In this document: piece after piece, positions 7,914-15,672 of the stretch
How the letters are laid out: every line of letters starts with the position of its first letter
Numbering within the stretch: position 1 is the first letter of the stretch
NCBI RefSeq assembly: GCF_047654805.1
Contig: NZ_JASGIV010000001.1
Span: 3,844,001-3,908,000 of the forward strand
Source of the DNA: Pelomonas sp047654805
GTDB lineage: Bacteria; Pseudomonadota; Gammaproteobacteria; Burkholderiales; Burkholderiaceae_C
Reading direction: 5' to 3'
DNA: 64,000 nt
Notes under the pieces: model-generated
Seen by the model: only the letters and a program-made list of their open reading frames with translations
What the model was told of the DNA's origin: nothing
Databases searched by the model: none
Position numbers and translations under genes: made by a program

Positions 7914-8657
7914 ATGTACAAGCTCGTCCTCATCCGCCACGGCGAATCGACCTGGAACCTGGAAAACCGCTTCACCGGCTGGACCGATGTGGACCTGACC
8001 CCCACCGGCGTGGAGCAGGCCAAGACGGCCGGGCGGCTGCTGAAGGAAGCGGGCTACGACTTCGACATCGCCTACACCTCGGTGCTCAAGCGCGCCGTCT
8101 GGACGCTGTGGCACTGCCTGGACCAGATGGAGCGCACGTGGCTGCCGGTGCGCCACGCCTGGCGCCTGAACGAGCGCCACTACGGCGCGCTGCAGGGGCT
8201 CAACAAGGCCGACATGGCCAAGCAGTACGGCGACGAGCAGGTGCTGATCTGGCGCCGCAGCTACGACACGCCGCCGCCGGCGCTGGAAGCGGGCGACCCG
8301 CGCAGCGAGCGCGGCGATCGCCGCTACGCCGGCCTGAAGGACGGCGAGGTGCCGCTGACCGAATGCCTGAAGGACACCGTCGCCCGCGTGCTGCCCTTCT
8401 GGAACGAGACCATTGCACCGACCATCAAGAGCGGCCAGCGGGTGCTGATCGCCGCCCACGGCAACAGCATCCGTGCGCTGGTCAAATATCTGGACGGTAT
8501 CGCCGATGACGCTATCGTAGGCGTCAACATCCCCAACGGCATCCCGCTGGTCTACGAGCTGGACGCCGACCTCAAGCCCATCAAGAGCTACTACCTGGGC
8601 GACGCCGAAGCGGCCGCCAAGGCCGCCGCCGCTGTCGCGGCCCAGGGCAAGGCCTGA
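7914..8657 (+). CDS. gpmA: 2,3-bisphosphoglycerate-dependent phosphoglycerate mutase
   Basis: Interconverts 3- and 2-phosphoglycerate in glycolysis. The phosphohistidine motif LIRHGESTWN gives His9, and the second active-site region AAHGNSIRALVKYLDG is intact. The ATG at 7914 gives 247 residues, the usual length; a TTG two codons upstream is less likely. The Ala/Lys-rich C-terminal tail is encoded in DNA that also encodes, on the opposite strand, the C-terminus of the glycosyltransferase gene. Confidence 0.96.
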   Translation: MYKLVLIRHGESTWNLENRFTGWTDVDLTPTGVEQAKTAGRLLKEAGYDFDIAYTSVLKRAVWTLWHCLDQMERTWLPVRHAWRLNERHYGALQGLNKADMAKQYGDEQVLIWRRSYDTPPPALEAGDPRSERGDRRYAGLKDGEVPLTECLKDTVARVLPFWNETIAPTIKSGQRVLIAAHGNSIRALVKYLDGIADDAIVGVNIPNGIPLVYELDADLKPIKSYYLGDAEAAAKAAAAVAAQGKA

Positions 8658-9592
8658 TCTACCGCTGACTGGACCTCGTCGACACCGACCCACCCGGGCT
8701 GGCGCCGCAACAGCGTGACGGTAGGCCCCCATGGCGCCCAGCGGTCGGCGTCGACCGGTCCCCAGATGCTCAGCAGCCGCGCGCCAACGCCCGCGGTCAT
8801 GTGCGCCGGCCCCGTGTCGTTGGCCACCACGACGCCGGCCAGTTGCAGCAGCGCGTTGTAGTCCCCAAGGGCCACACCTTCGAGGCGGGTAGCAGCGGGA
8901 TAAAGGTCCCGGGCGCCCTGCACTTCCGCAGGCCCCGGCACGATGACGACACGGCGCCCAGCCGCATGCAGTTTGCGCACGAACTCCGGGAAGGCAGGCC
9001 AGCTGCGATCGAGGAATTCCACGCGCCCATTGGCGAATGGGCAGATCAGCACGAAACGGCCAGGCGCTATGCCCTGTGCCGCCAGCAGTGCCCGGGCCCG
9101 CTCGCGCTGCGCCTCGCTGACCCGCAGGCCGATGCTCTCGGGCGGCTCGGCCTCGATGCCAAGGAAGTCGCAGGCCAGCTCCCAGTATTCCTGCAGCGCA
9201 TGCCGGCCCTCGCGGCGCGCGTGGGCACGCCGCAGCAACCCGCTGCGGCCTTCACCGGCATGCCCTTCTGAATGCAATCCGGCCAGGCGCCCATCCAACG
9301 CGGCCGAGAACGCATAGGGCAGCAGCAGCGTGTTCGAGCGCCCGTCGAAGCCCGGATCCTCTGCCACCAGGCGCCGTCGCAACTCGCGCAACTGCGCGAC
9401 GCGCTCGCGCAGGCCGGCGGGCCGGACATGCACCGGCCAGCCCTCGGCCTCCAGCAGGCTGCGCGCCCAGCCCTTGCCCACCAGCTCCAGCCGATGGCCA
9501 TGTTCCTGCAGCAGCCGCAGCGCAGGCAGGCTCAACACCGTGTCGCCGACGAAATTGCGCAGGCGAACAATCAATGGCCGGGCTTTTATCAT
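8591..9592 (-). CDS. glycosyltransferase family 9 (heptosyltransferase-like)
   Basis: A 333-residue family 9 glycosyltransferase of the ADP-heptose:LPS heptosyltransferase superfamily. It has the N-terminal RLRNFVGDTVLSLPAL motif, FVLICPFANG and VVIVPGPAEV at the domain junction, and the signature VVANDTGPAHMTAGVG that contacts the nucleotide sugar. The likely role is adding a sugar to lipopolysaccharide core or a related surface glycan; the exact acceptor cannot be read from the sequence. Its last 67 bp overlap the end of gpmA tail to tail. It is divergent from a DUF4254 gene, a frequent partner. Confidence 0.85.
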   Translation of the reverse strand: MIKARPLIVRLRNFVGDTVLSLPALRLLQEHGHRLELVGKGWARSLLEAEGWPVHVRPAGLRERVAQLRELRRRLVAEDPGFDGRSNTLLLPYAFSAALDGRLAGLHSEGHAGEGRSGLLRRAHARREGRHALQEYWELACDFLGIEAEPPESIGLRVSEAQRERARALLAAQGIAPGRFVLICPFANGRVEFLDRSWPAFPEFVRKLHAAGRRVVIVPGPAEVQGARDLYPAATRLEGVALGDYNALLQLAGVVVANDTGPAHMTAGVGARLLSIWGPVDADRWAPWGPTVTLLRRQPGWVGVDEVQSAVDQALPWAATAAAALAAASASPR

Positions 9593-9630
9593 CAGCGAAT
9601 CGTCAAAATGGTGTGAGATTCTCGCGCCCC

Positions 9631-10254
9631 ATGATCTCCCTTCCCACCTCCGCCGACGTCATCGCCGCACACGATCAGGCTCTCGCCGAGCCCCCCGTGG
9701 CGGCCGAGACAACAGACCTGGCCGGCTGCATTGCCGCCAACCACTTTCACAACCGCAGCCTCTGGGCCCAGGAAGACCTGGCGCGCCGTACGCTGGCGGT
9801 CGACGCAGAGATAGTCGCCAACAAGCGCGCCATTGACCGCCACAACCAGGCCCGCAACGATGCCGTCGAACGCATCGACGAGTTCTTGCTCGGCGCGCTG
9901 CGCCTTGTCGACCCCGAGACGCTTGCCAGTCCCCTACCCCGCTCGACCGTGCAGGGCGGAGTGCGGCTGAACAGCGAGACCGCCGGCTCCATGCTGGACC
10001 GCATCTCCATCCTGGGCCTGAAAATCGCCGCGATGCGCGAGCAGACGTTGCGCGGCGACGTCGACGATGCGCATCGCCGGCTCTGCACCGAGCGGCTGCA
10101 GCAGCTGACGCAGCAGCGCACCGACCTGGGTCACTGCTATGACGAACTGCTGGCCGACGCCCGCGCCGGCCGGGCCTATTTCAAGGTCTACCGCCAGTTC
10201 AAGATGTACAACGACCCGCGCCTGAATCCGGCCCTGGTGGCTGAGTCCACTTGA
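9631..10254 (+). CDS. DUF4254 domain-containing protein
   Basis: A 207-residue, largely helical protein matching the DUF4254 pattern: a core of conserved charged helices with NxFHNRSLWAQEDLARR, IDRHNQARNDAVERID and, near the end, KVYRQFKMYNDPRLNP. ATG 9631 is preferred over the longer frame because the extra residues show no family similarity. The function is unknown. DUF4254 genes often neighbour family 9 glycosyltransferases, as here (38 bp between divergent starts), so a role in surface glycan assembly is plausible. Its stop overlaps the start of the next gene by four bases. Confidence 0.75.
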   Translation: MISLPTSADVIAAHDQALAEPPVAAETTDLAGCIAANHFHNRSLWAQEDLARRTLAVDAEIVANKRAIDRHNQARNDAVERIDEFLLGALRLVDPETLASPLPRSTVQGGVRLNSETAGSMLDRISILGLKIAAMREQTLRGDVDDAHRRLCTERLQQLTQQRTDLGHCYDELLADARAGRAYFKVYRQFKMYNDPRLNPALVAEST

Positions 10255-11009
10255 TCCCGCCCCGCTTCGCTGCCAACCTGGACTGGCTCTATCCGGAGCT
10301 GGCCTACCTCGACCGCATCGCCGCCGCGCGTGCCGACGGCTTCGGCCGCGTCGAGATGCTGTTGGCCCACCAGCAGGAGCGCGCGGCGCTGCTCGCGCAA
10401 CTGGACGGTCTGCCCGTAGCATTGCTCAACGCGCCAGCGGGAGACTGGGCAGGGGGCGAGCGTGGCCTGGCCGCCCTGCCTGGGCGGGAAGCCGAATTCC
10501 GCGACCACTGCCTGCGCGGCTTCGAGCTTGCCGGGCAGGTCGGCGCGCCCGTCGTGCACCTGATGTCGGGCATCGCCGAGGACGGCGTCAGGACGCGTGC
10601 CACCTGGCTCGCCAACCTTGCCTGGGCGGCCGAGCACGCGCCCGCGGGTTTGACACTGACCATCGAACCCATCAACCGCCGCGACATGTCCGGCTATTTC
10701 CTGCACCGGCAGGCCCAGGCGCTGGAACTGCTGGCCGCGCTGGGGTCGCCGTGCGTGAAGCTGCAACTGGACCTCTACCACTGCCGTATGGCCGAAGACG
10801 GCGAATCGCTGACCCACCTTGTCCGGGCGCTGGACCTGGACCTGCTGGGACACGTGCAAATCGCGGGCGTCAAGGGCCGACACGAACCCGAGGCGAACGA
10901 GTACGCGGCCGAACTCGCGCTGCTCGACGAGCGCGGCTGGCGCGGCACCATCGGCCTGGAGTACCGGCCGCGCGGCGACACGCGAGCCGGGCTGGCCTGG
11001 CTGGGCTGA
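10251..11009 (+). CDS. hydroxypyruvate isomerase family TIM-barrel protein
   Basis: A 252-residue xylose-isomerase-like TIM barrel of the Hyi/OtnI type. It begins RFAANLDWLYPELAYLDRIAAARADGF in the style of hydroxypyruvate isomerases, and has the metal and catalytic elements TIEPIN (Glu), VKLQLDLYH (Asp) and IGLEYRP (Glu). The TTG start at 10251 overlaps the DUF4254 stop as TTGA, which supports coupling. Members interconvert hydroxypyruvate and tartronate semialdehyde or isomerise four-carbon acid sugars; no other glyoxylate gene is nearby, so the substrate is open. Confidence 0.82.
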   Translation: MIPPRFAANLDWLYPELAYLDRIAAARADGFGRVEMLLAHQQERAALLAQLDGLPVALLNAPAGDWAGGERGLAALPGREAEFRDHCLRGFELAGQVGAPVVHLMSGIAEDGVRTRATWLANLAWAAEHAPAGLTLTIEPINRRDMSGYFLHRQAQALELLAALGSPCVKLQLDLYHCRMAEDGESLTHLVRALDLDLLGHVQIAGVKGRHEPEANEYAAELALLDERGWRGTIGLEYRPRGDTRAGLAWLG

Positions 11010-11015
11010 TCTCGC

Positions 11016-11678
11016 TCAGGTCCCGCCCCGCTGCCGACGCCACAGCCAGTAGGACTTCAGTACCGACACCGCCGCCGCAGCCAGCGCCGTTCCGCAGATG
11101 GCACCGGCCTGCCATTGCGGCGGCAGCGGCGACATCGACAGTGCCACCAGCAGCAAGCCTGCCACGACGAAGACCTTCCCGGCGAAGCGGTGTGTCTGGT
11201 CCCAGACCCGCTCGTTGTCCAGCGTCCAAGGCGTGCGGATGCCGACGGTGTAGTTGGAGCGCAGCTTGCCCAGCACATTGCCCATGAAGACGAACAGGCC
11301 ACCCATCAGCAACATGGGCAGCCGGGGCGCGGGGCCGGACAGGCCGAGCGACATCGCCACGACCTGGGCCTGCACCAGCGCCAGCAACAGCGTGATCGCC
11401 AGCCAGATCGTTGCCAGCGCCTTGCCGGACTTGCGCAAGTTGTCGCCGCGCGGGTCCAGCTGCGGCAGCACCCATTGGAGGGCGAGCAGACCGAGGGCCA
11501 GCACGGGCAGCATGAAGAGCCCCAGCCCGGCCGCAGCCCAGCCGTCGGCCTCGCCCTGCGCGTTGAAGTGCACCGGCACCTGGGAGCCCTCGGGCAGCTG
11601 CAAGAAGACCCAGGCGCCTGCCAAGGCCATGGCGGCGATCAGCGCGATCTGGATACGGGTGCCGAAACGTTCAAGCAT
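11016..11678 (-). CDS. sdpI: SdpI family membrane protein
   Basis: A 220-residue protein with about six hydrophobic segments. It combines an N-terminal DUF1648-like part (VPVHFNAQGEADGW) with the SdpI signature GNVLGKLRSNYTVGIRTPWTL around residues 135-160. In Bacillus, SdpI gives immunity to the SdpC killing factor and signals to SdpR; no SdpC-like toxin gene is visible here. ATG 11678 has AGGAAG upstream. Its start overlaps the regulator's stop by 8 bp, so the two form an operon. Confidence 0.85.
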   Translation of the reverse strand: MLERFGTRIQIALIAAMALAGAWVFLQLPEGSQVPVHFNAQGEADGWAAAGLGLFMLPVLALGLLALQWVLPQLDPRGDNLRKSGKALATIWLAITLLLALVQAQVVAMSLGLSGPAPRLPMLLMGGLFVFMGNVLGKLRSNYTVGIRTPWTLDNERVWDQTHRFAGKVFVVAGLLLVALSMSPLPPQWQAGAICGTALAAAAVSVLKSYWLWRRQRGGT

Positions 11679-11982
11679 GGGAGCTTCCTGCCTTGTGTGG
11701 AGATGGTGTTTTCGCCTTGACCTCGCCAATGCCGAAGACTTCGGCGAAGCCCAGCAGGGCCTCCTCCAGCGTCGACACGTTGAGCCGGTAAGTGATGGTG
11801 GTGCCACTGCGGTCGGAGCTCACGAGGTCGGCCTCCCGCAGCACGGCGAAGTGGCCCGACAGCGTCGGCTTGGACAATTCGAAGCAAGCGGCCAGCTCGC
11901 CGGCAGTCATCTCCCGCTCGCGCAACAGCTGCAGGATGCGCCGCCGCGTCGGGTCGCTCAGTGCCTTGAAGACCTTGTCCAT
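11671..11982 (-). CDS. sdpR: ArsR-type autorepressor, SdpR family
   Basis: A 103-residue winged-helix regulator. MDKVFKALSDPTRRRILQLL and ELAACFELSKPTLSGHFAVLREADLV match the ArsR helix-turn-helix of SdpR-type autorepressors. No metal-binding Cys cluster is present in the DNA-binding helix, so metal sensing is unlikely. In Bacillus the membrane protein SdpI sequesters SdpR when toxin binds; the same regulator and membrane-protein pairing is seen here. A near-perfect 20-bp palindrome ends the short leader eight bases before its start codon. Confidence 0.88.
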   Translation of the reverse strand: MDKVFKALSDPTRRRILQLLREREMTAGELAACFELSKPTLSGHFAVLREADLVSSDRSGTTITYRLNVSTLEEALLGFAEVFGIGEVKAKTPSPHKAGSSHA

Positions 11983-11990
11983 GATTCGCT

Positions 11991-12010
11991 ATTTTGCCAA
12001 TTAGCAAAAT
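11991..12010. promoter_or_regulatory. near-perfect operator palindrome upstream of sdpR
   Basis: The 20-bp sequence has arms ATTTTGC and GCAAAAT around CAATTA, and differs from its reverse complement at one base pair (positions 8/13). It is strikingly AT-rich in GC-rich surroundings and sits 8 bp from the sdpR start codon. On the minus strand a TAATAT -10-like hexamer immediately precedes it. Size, symmetry and place fit an ArsR/SdpR dimer site that represses its own operon. Confidence 0.75.
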
Positions 12011-12057
12011 ATTAGCACCCCCGGAGGTGAAGCGTTCCGGGGTGCCTGTCCCGCGCG

Positions 12058-13341
12058 TCAGCGCCTGGGCGCAAACGCCTGTGGATAGCGCCGCCCGTAC
12101 CAGTCCCTGACCTGCTCGTGGTCGAGCCGAAGGAAGGGTCCCAGCCCAGGGACGACAAGCAACAGCGCGCCGCTGGCCAGGAAACCCGCTGCCATGCCGA
12201 GGTAGACGGCGTCGACAGGCCAGCGCGTCAGCAACACGCCCGCGAACGCCGGCGCCAGGGTGGCCGCCAACTGGGCCAGCGTCAGCTGCACCGCCGCCAT
12301 GCGCGCGCGAAACAGCTCCGGTATCGCGAGCGTCCGGTGGGTCTGACCCACCAGCTGCGTGACTGACATACACAAACCCATCAGCGTGAAACAGGCAACC
12401 AACACCAACGGCCGGGCGCTGCACCCCACGACGGCCACGGCGCCTGCGCAGGCGCCTATCGCGGCGGCGATCGCGCGCACGCGATCCAGCCTGCGGATTA
12501 GCGCGTCCGCCAGGCCCGCAACGCCGGCCATCACCCCAAGGGACAGCGCAGCGTGGCAAGCGCCCAGCCAGCCGCCGGACAGGCCCAGGGCCTGCAGCCG
12601 CAATGGCAGCAGCAGGCCAGTAGCCGGCAGCAAGAACACCATCATCAGGGCACCCGTCAAGGTCCACCAGCGGTCGACGGGAACACCCCATTTGGCGCGC
12701 AGGCCGGCACCCACGTCGCCCAGCCAGCCGGCAGACGCGGCGGTGACCGGTACTCGCCCGGGTCGCTCCAGCCGCAACGCCGCGCCCGCGGCGAGCAGCG
12801 CCAGCAGCAGAGCCCCTGCCGAGGCCACGGCGATGCCGGCCAGCGCCAGCAAGACACCGCCCGCTGCAGGGCCCAGCAACCCGCCCAGCGCCTGGGCCCC
12901 GCGCCGCAGCCGAATCACCTCGGGCAGGCGGGCCCCATCCACCAGCTCGGGCAGCAAGCTGGCCTGAGCCGGCAACAACGCCGCGCCGGCCAGCGCCGAC
13001 AAGACTCCGGACAGACACAGCAACGGCCATTTGTAGGCCTCGATGCACGCCAGCACCATCAGCGCCAACGCCTCGACCAGCAGCACGGCGCGCGCCCCCT
13101 GCACCACACGATGCTTGGGCCAGCGGTCGCCAAGCGGCGACAGCAGCGGCAGCGCCACCAGCGCACAGGCTGCCGTGACCATGCCGTAGCGCGCCAGGTC
13201 GGCCGCGCCGCCGGCACTTGCGATCCACCAGGCCAGCGTGGTCTGGGTACACGCGGTAGCCAACAGCCCGGCCGTCTCACCAACCAGGAGCTTGCGCACG
13301 GCGGACGGGCAATGGCGCAGGGCGTCAACGAAGGAAGTCAT
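12058..13341 (-). CDS. MFS transporter
   Basis: A 427-residue major facilitator protein with about twelve hydrophobic segments. The loop between helices 2 and 3 carries the MFS motif A-like LSPLGDRWPKHRVV. Its architecture (a long central loop after helix 6, LRAKWGVPVDRW) resembles drug or metabolite efflux permeases of the enterobactin-exporter type. The substrate cannot be assigned. It is divergent from a MocR-like regulator across a 206-bp gap with strong dyads, so that regulator probably controls it. Confidence 0.85.
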   Translation of the reverse strand: MTSFVDALRHCPSAVRKLLVGETAGLLATACTQTTLAWWIASAGGAADLARYGMVTAACALVALPLLSPLGDRWPKHRVVQGARAVLLVEALALMVLACIEAYKWPLLCLSGVLSALAGAALLPAQASLLPELVDGARLPEVIRLRRGAQALGGLLGPAAGGVLLALAGIAVASAGALLLALLAAGAALRLERPGRVPVTAASAGWLGDVGAGLRAKWGVPVDRWWTLTGALMMVFLLPATGLLLPLRLQALGLSGGWLGACHAALSLGVMAGVAGLADALIRRLDRVRAIAAAIGACAGAVAVVGCSARPLVLVACFTLMGLCMSVTQLVGQTHRTLAIPELFRARMAAVQLTLAQLAATLAPAFAGVLLTRWPVDAVYLGMAAGFLASGALLLVVPGLGPFLRLDHEQVRDWYGRRYPQAFAPRR

Positions 13342-13424
13342 GCTTGGAAGGCCTGGAAATATCGGGCGTCAGGACTCTAGGCAGGGCTGTCCGGCCATGG
13401 CAGGCCCAGAGGCCGCCCGAGGCA

Positions 13425-13451
13425 ATGGATACAGGCCGATGCTGTATCCAT
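13425..13451. promoter_or_regulatory. perfect inverted repeat in MFS/MocR intergenic region
   Basis: ATGGATACAG (13425-13434) and CTGTATCCAT (13442-13451) form a 10-bp perfect dyad with a 7-base spacer. Further GATAC pentamers occur at 13456-13460 and 13474-13478, so GATAC/GTATC is repeated four times in about 55 bp. Clusters of direct and inverted half-sites of this kind are typical of MocR-type operators. The block lies 84-110 bp from the MFS start and about 100 bp from the regulator's likely start. Confidence 0.65.
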
Positions 13452-13547
13452 CGCTGATACCCCTTCGTGCATCGATACGGCCGGGGCGACTGTCGATATC
13501 GTTCGGCCCCTTGCAACTTTTGCCGCGTTGCCCTCATCGCCTCAACC

Positions 13548-14963
13548 GTGACCTCTCGCCCACCGCTCTACCTGGCGCTCGCCAACGAGCTGATTCATAC
13601 CCTGCGCGCAGGCCGCTACCGCCCCGGCGATCAGCTGCCCTCGGTGCGCGAGCTGTGCCAGACCCACTGCATGAGCTTGGCCACCGTGACCCATGCCCTA
13701 CATCGCCTGGAGGACGCTGGTTGGATCGAGGCCCGGCCCCGGCGCGGCTTCTTCGTGCGCGCCGCCGCGACCGGCCCGCTGAGTCAGCCGCCGCCCGCAG
13801 CGCCCGCGCTGCAGTTGGAAGACAGGCGGCGGCGGTTGATGGCGTTGGCCGCCTCACGGGAGGGCCAGCTGTCGCTGAGCCATCTCGCGCTGGCGCCGTC
13901 GTTGTTGCCGCTAGCCGCGCTGCGCCGCGAGATGGCCGCCTGCCTGCGGACCGGGGTTGACGCGCTGGGGTCGGGGAGCGTCTTCGGCAGCCAGACCTTG
14001 CGCGAGCAGTTCGCCGCTCGGCTGGATCGCCGCGGCGTGCGAGCCAATGCCGAAGACCTGGTCCTGACGCAGGGTGATGGCGAATCCCTGCAACTGTGCC
14101 TGGGCCTGCTGGCGCGCCCCGGCGACCGCGTCGCGGTCGCGTCACCAGGTTCGCTGCGGATGCTGGAAGTGGTGACCGCCCTGGGCCTGCTGCCCGTCGA
14201 ACTTCCCATGCCGCTGGCCGGTGACGCCCTGACAGCATGGCTGGCGCGCGAGCGGCCCACCGTCTGCGTGATCGACCTGGGACTGCTCGCTGCGGCAGCC
14301 GGGCCCATGCACGACGCCGACAAGCAGGCTCTGGTGACCCTGTTGAAGGTCCACGGCGTCGCAATCATTGAGCTCGACCTGATGGGCGAGCTGCATCGCG
14401 GCGCAGAGCAAGGACGCCCGCTGAAGTCCTTCGATGCCGAGGACGGCGTCATCTACTGCACCAGCCTAGCCTGCGTCACCGGCCCGGGCTTCAGTCTGGG
14501 CTGCGTCGCCAGCGGACGCCACCGCCTGCGGCTGCGCGCGGCGCGCTCGGTGCACGGCGAGCTGATCCCGCTGCTGACCGATCGAGTGCTCGCTTCCTTC
14601 CTCGCAGGGCCTGCCTTCGATGCCCATCTGCGCCGGCTGCGATCGCGATTGCGCCAGCAGGTGGCGGCCTGGATCCGGGCCGCGAGGCAGCATTTCCCGC
14701 CAGGAACGCGCGTGTCTGCCGGCGATGCAGGCTATGTACTTTGGGTGGAGCTGCCCGCTGGGCTGGACACGTCGGCGCTGCTGGCACAGGTCCAGGCCGA
14801 CGGCTACGGCTTCGTGCCGGGAGGCGTCTTCAGCCTGTCGGGGCGCTTCGATCACTGCCTGCGCCTGACAGCAGCGCATCCGCTGGAGGGGGTGCGCGCG
14901 GCCGGGCTGCGGCGCCTGGGCGAGGCAGCCTGCCGGATGCTGGCCGGCGCTAGCCCAGCCTAG
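13548..14963 (+). CDS. MocR-type GntR/aminotransferase-like regulator lacking the PLP lysine
   Basis: An N-terminal GntR winged helix (residues about 5-70; RAGRYRPGDQLPSVREL, then a recognition helix with SLATVTHALHRLEDAGWIEARP) is fused to a fold-type I aminotransferase-like domain, as in PdxR and GabR. The aminotransferase part is degenerate: aligned without gaps, the usual VIY-x-G-S-F-S-K-x-L-x-P-G-x-R-x-G reads VIYCTSLACVTGPGFSLG, so the PLP-binding Lys is Cys309 and the phosphate-binding Arg is Ser316. The DDxYGEL segment reads LDLMGEL. GTG 13548 was chosen because it places the winged helix at the N-terminus; a GTG at 13467 would lie among the operator repeats. It overlaps plsC tail to tail by 14 bp. 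Confidence 0.85.
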   Translation: MTSRPPLYLALANELIHTLRAGRYRPGDQLPSVRELCQTHCMSLATVTHALHRLEDAGWIEARPRRGFFVRAAATGPLSQPPPAAPALQLEDRRRRLMALAASREGQLSLSHLALAPSLLPLAALRREMAACLRTGVDALGSGSVFGSQTLREQFAARLDRRGVRANAEDLVLTQGDGESLQLCLGLLARPGDRVAVASPGSLRMLEVVTALGLLPVELPMPLAGDALTAWLARERPTVCVIDLGLLAAAAGPMHDADKQALVTLLKVHGVAIIELDLMGELHRGAEQGRPLKSFDAEDGVIYCTSLACVTGPGFSLGCVASGRHRLRLRAARSVHGELIPLLTDRVLASFLAGPAFDAHLRRLRSRLRQQVAAWIRAARQHFPPGTRVSAGDAGYVLWVELPAGLDTSALLAQVQADGYGFVPGGVFSLSGRFDHCLRLTAAHPLEGVRAAGLRRLGEAACRMLAGASPA

Positions 14964-15672
14964 CCGCGATCAAAGCCCGCAGCGCCTCTGCCAACGCACG
15001 GCGATCCCGGCCCTCGGTCGCGACGGCATCCAGCACCTGCACCTCTATGCCCAGCCCCTGGGCCGACGCGATGCGCCACAGGCTCTGAGCCAGCGTCATG
15101 TCGCCAATGAAGCGGGCCGACGGGCTGAAACGCTCGCCGGGCTCATACCAACGCAGCACGACGGGCAACACGGGCACGTTGGTGGTGACGGCAGCCTGGA
15201 GCAGGTTGGCATGAAAGGGCAGCAGCCCCGGACCTGCGCCGGTCGTGCCTTCAGGGAAGACCGCCACGCAGTCGCCGTTCTTAAGCGCCTCGGCCGTCTG
15301 ATGGACGACGCGCAGTGCATCGCGCTTGCTGGCACGCTCGATGAAGAGCGTGCCAGCACCGTCCACCAGCGTGCCGATCAGGGGCCAGTGCTTCACGTCA
15401 GCCTTGGACACGAAACGCGCCTGCGGCAACACGGCATGGACGCCGGCGATGTCCAGCCAGGACACATGGTTGGCCACCAGCAGATGACCGGCCGGCGATG
15501 CCTGGCCCGAGACCTTGAGCTCGATGCCAAGGATGCGCAGCGTCTTCACCGACCACCAGCGGATGCGCTCATGGCGCCGCGCTGGCGTCATGCGGCCGAA
15601 GTGCCGGCTCACGATCCAAAGGCCGTGCAGCACATGGGGCGCGAGGCGCGCGAGGCGCCACAACGCTCTCAT
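14950..15672 (-). CDS. plsC: 1-acyl-sn-glycerol-3-phosphate acyltransferase family protein
   Basis: A 240-residue lysophospholipid acyltransferase of the inner membrane that converts lysophosphatidate to phosphatidate. The catalytic HX4D box is NHVSWLD, and the substrate-binding FPEGTT motif follows after the usual spacing; an N-terminal amphipathic/hydrophobic stretch anchors it. The ATG overlaps the pyrX stop by four bases, making it the last gene of the algH-ruvX-pyrRBX operon. An ornithine-lipid acyltransferase (OlsA-like) cannot be excluded. Confidence 0.88.
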   Translation of the reverse strand: MRALWRLARLAPHVLHGLWIVSRHFGRMTPARRHERIRWWSVKTLRILGIELKVSGQASPAGHLLVANHVSWLDIAGVHAVLPQARFVSKADVKHWPLIGTLVDGAGTLFIERASKRDALRVVHQTAEALKNGDCVAVFPEGTTGAGPGLLPFHANLLQAAVTTNVPVLPVVLRWYEPGERFSPSARFIGDMTLAQSLWRIASAQGLGIEVQVLDAVATEGRDRRALAEALRALIAARLG

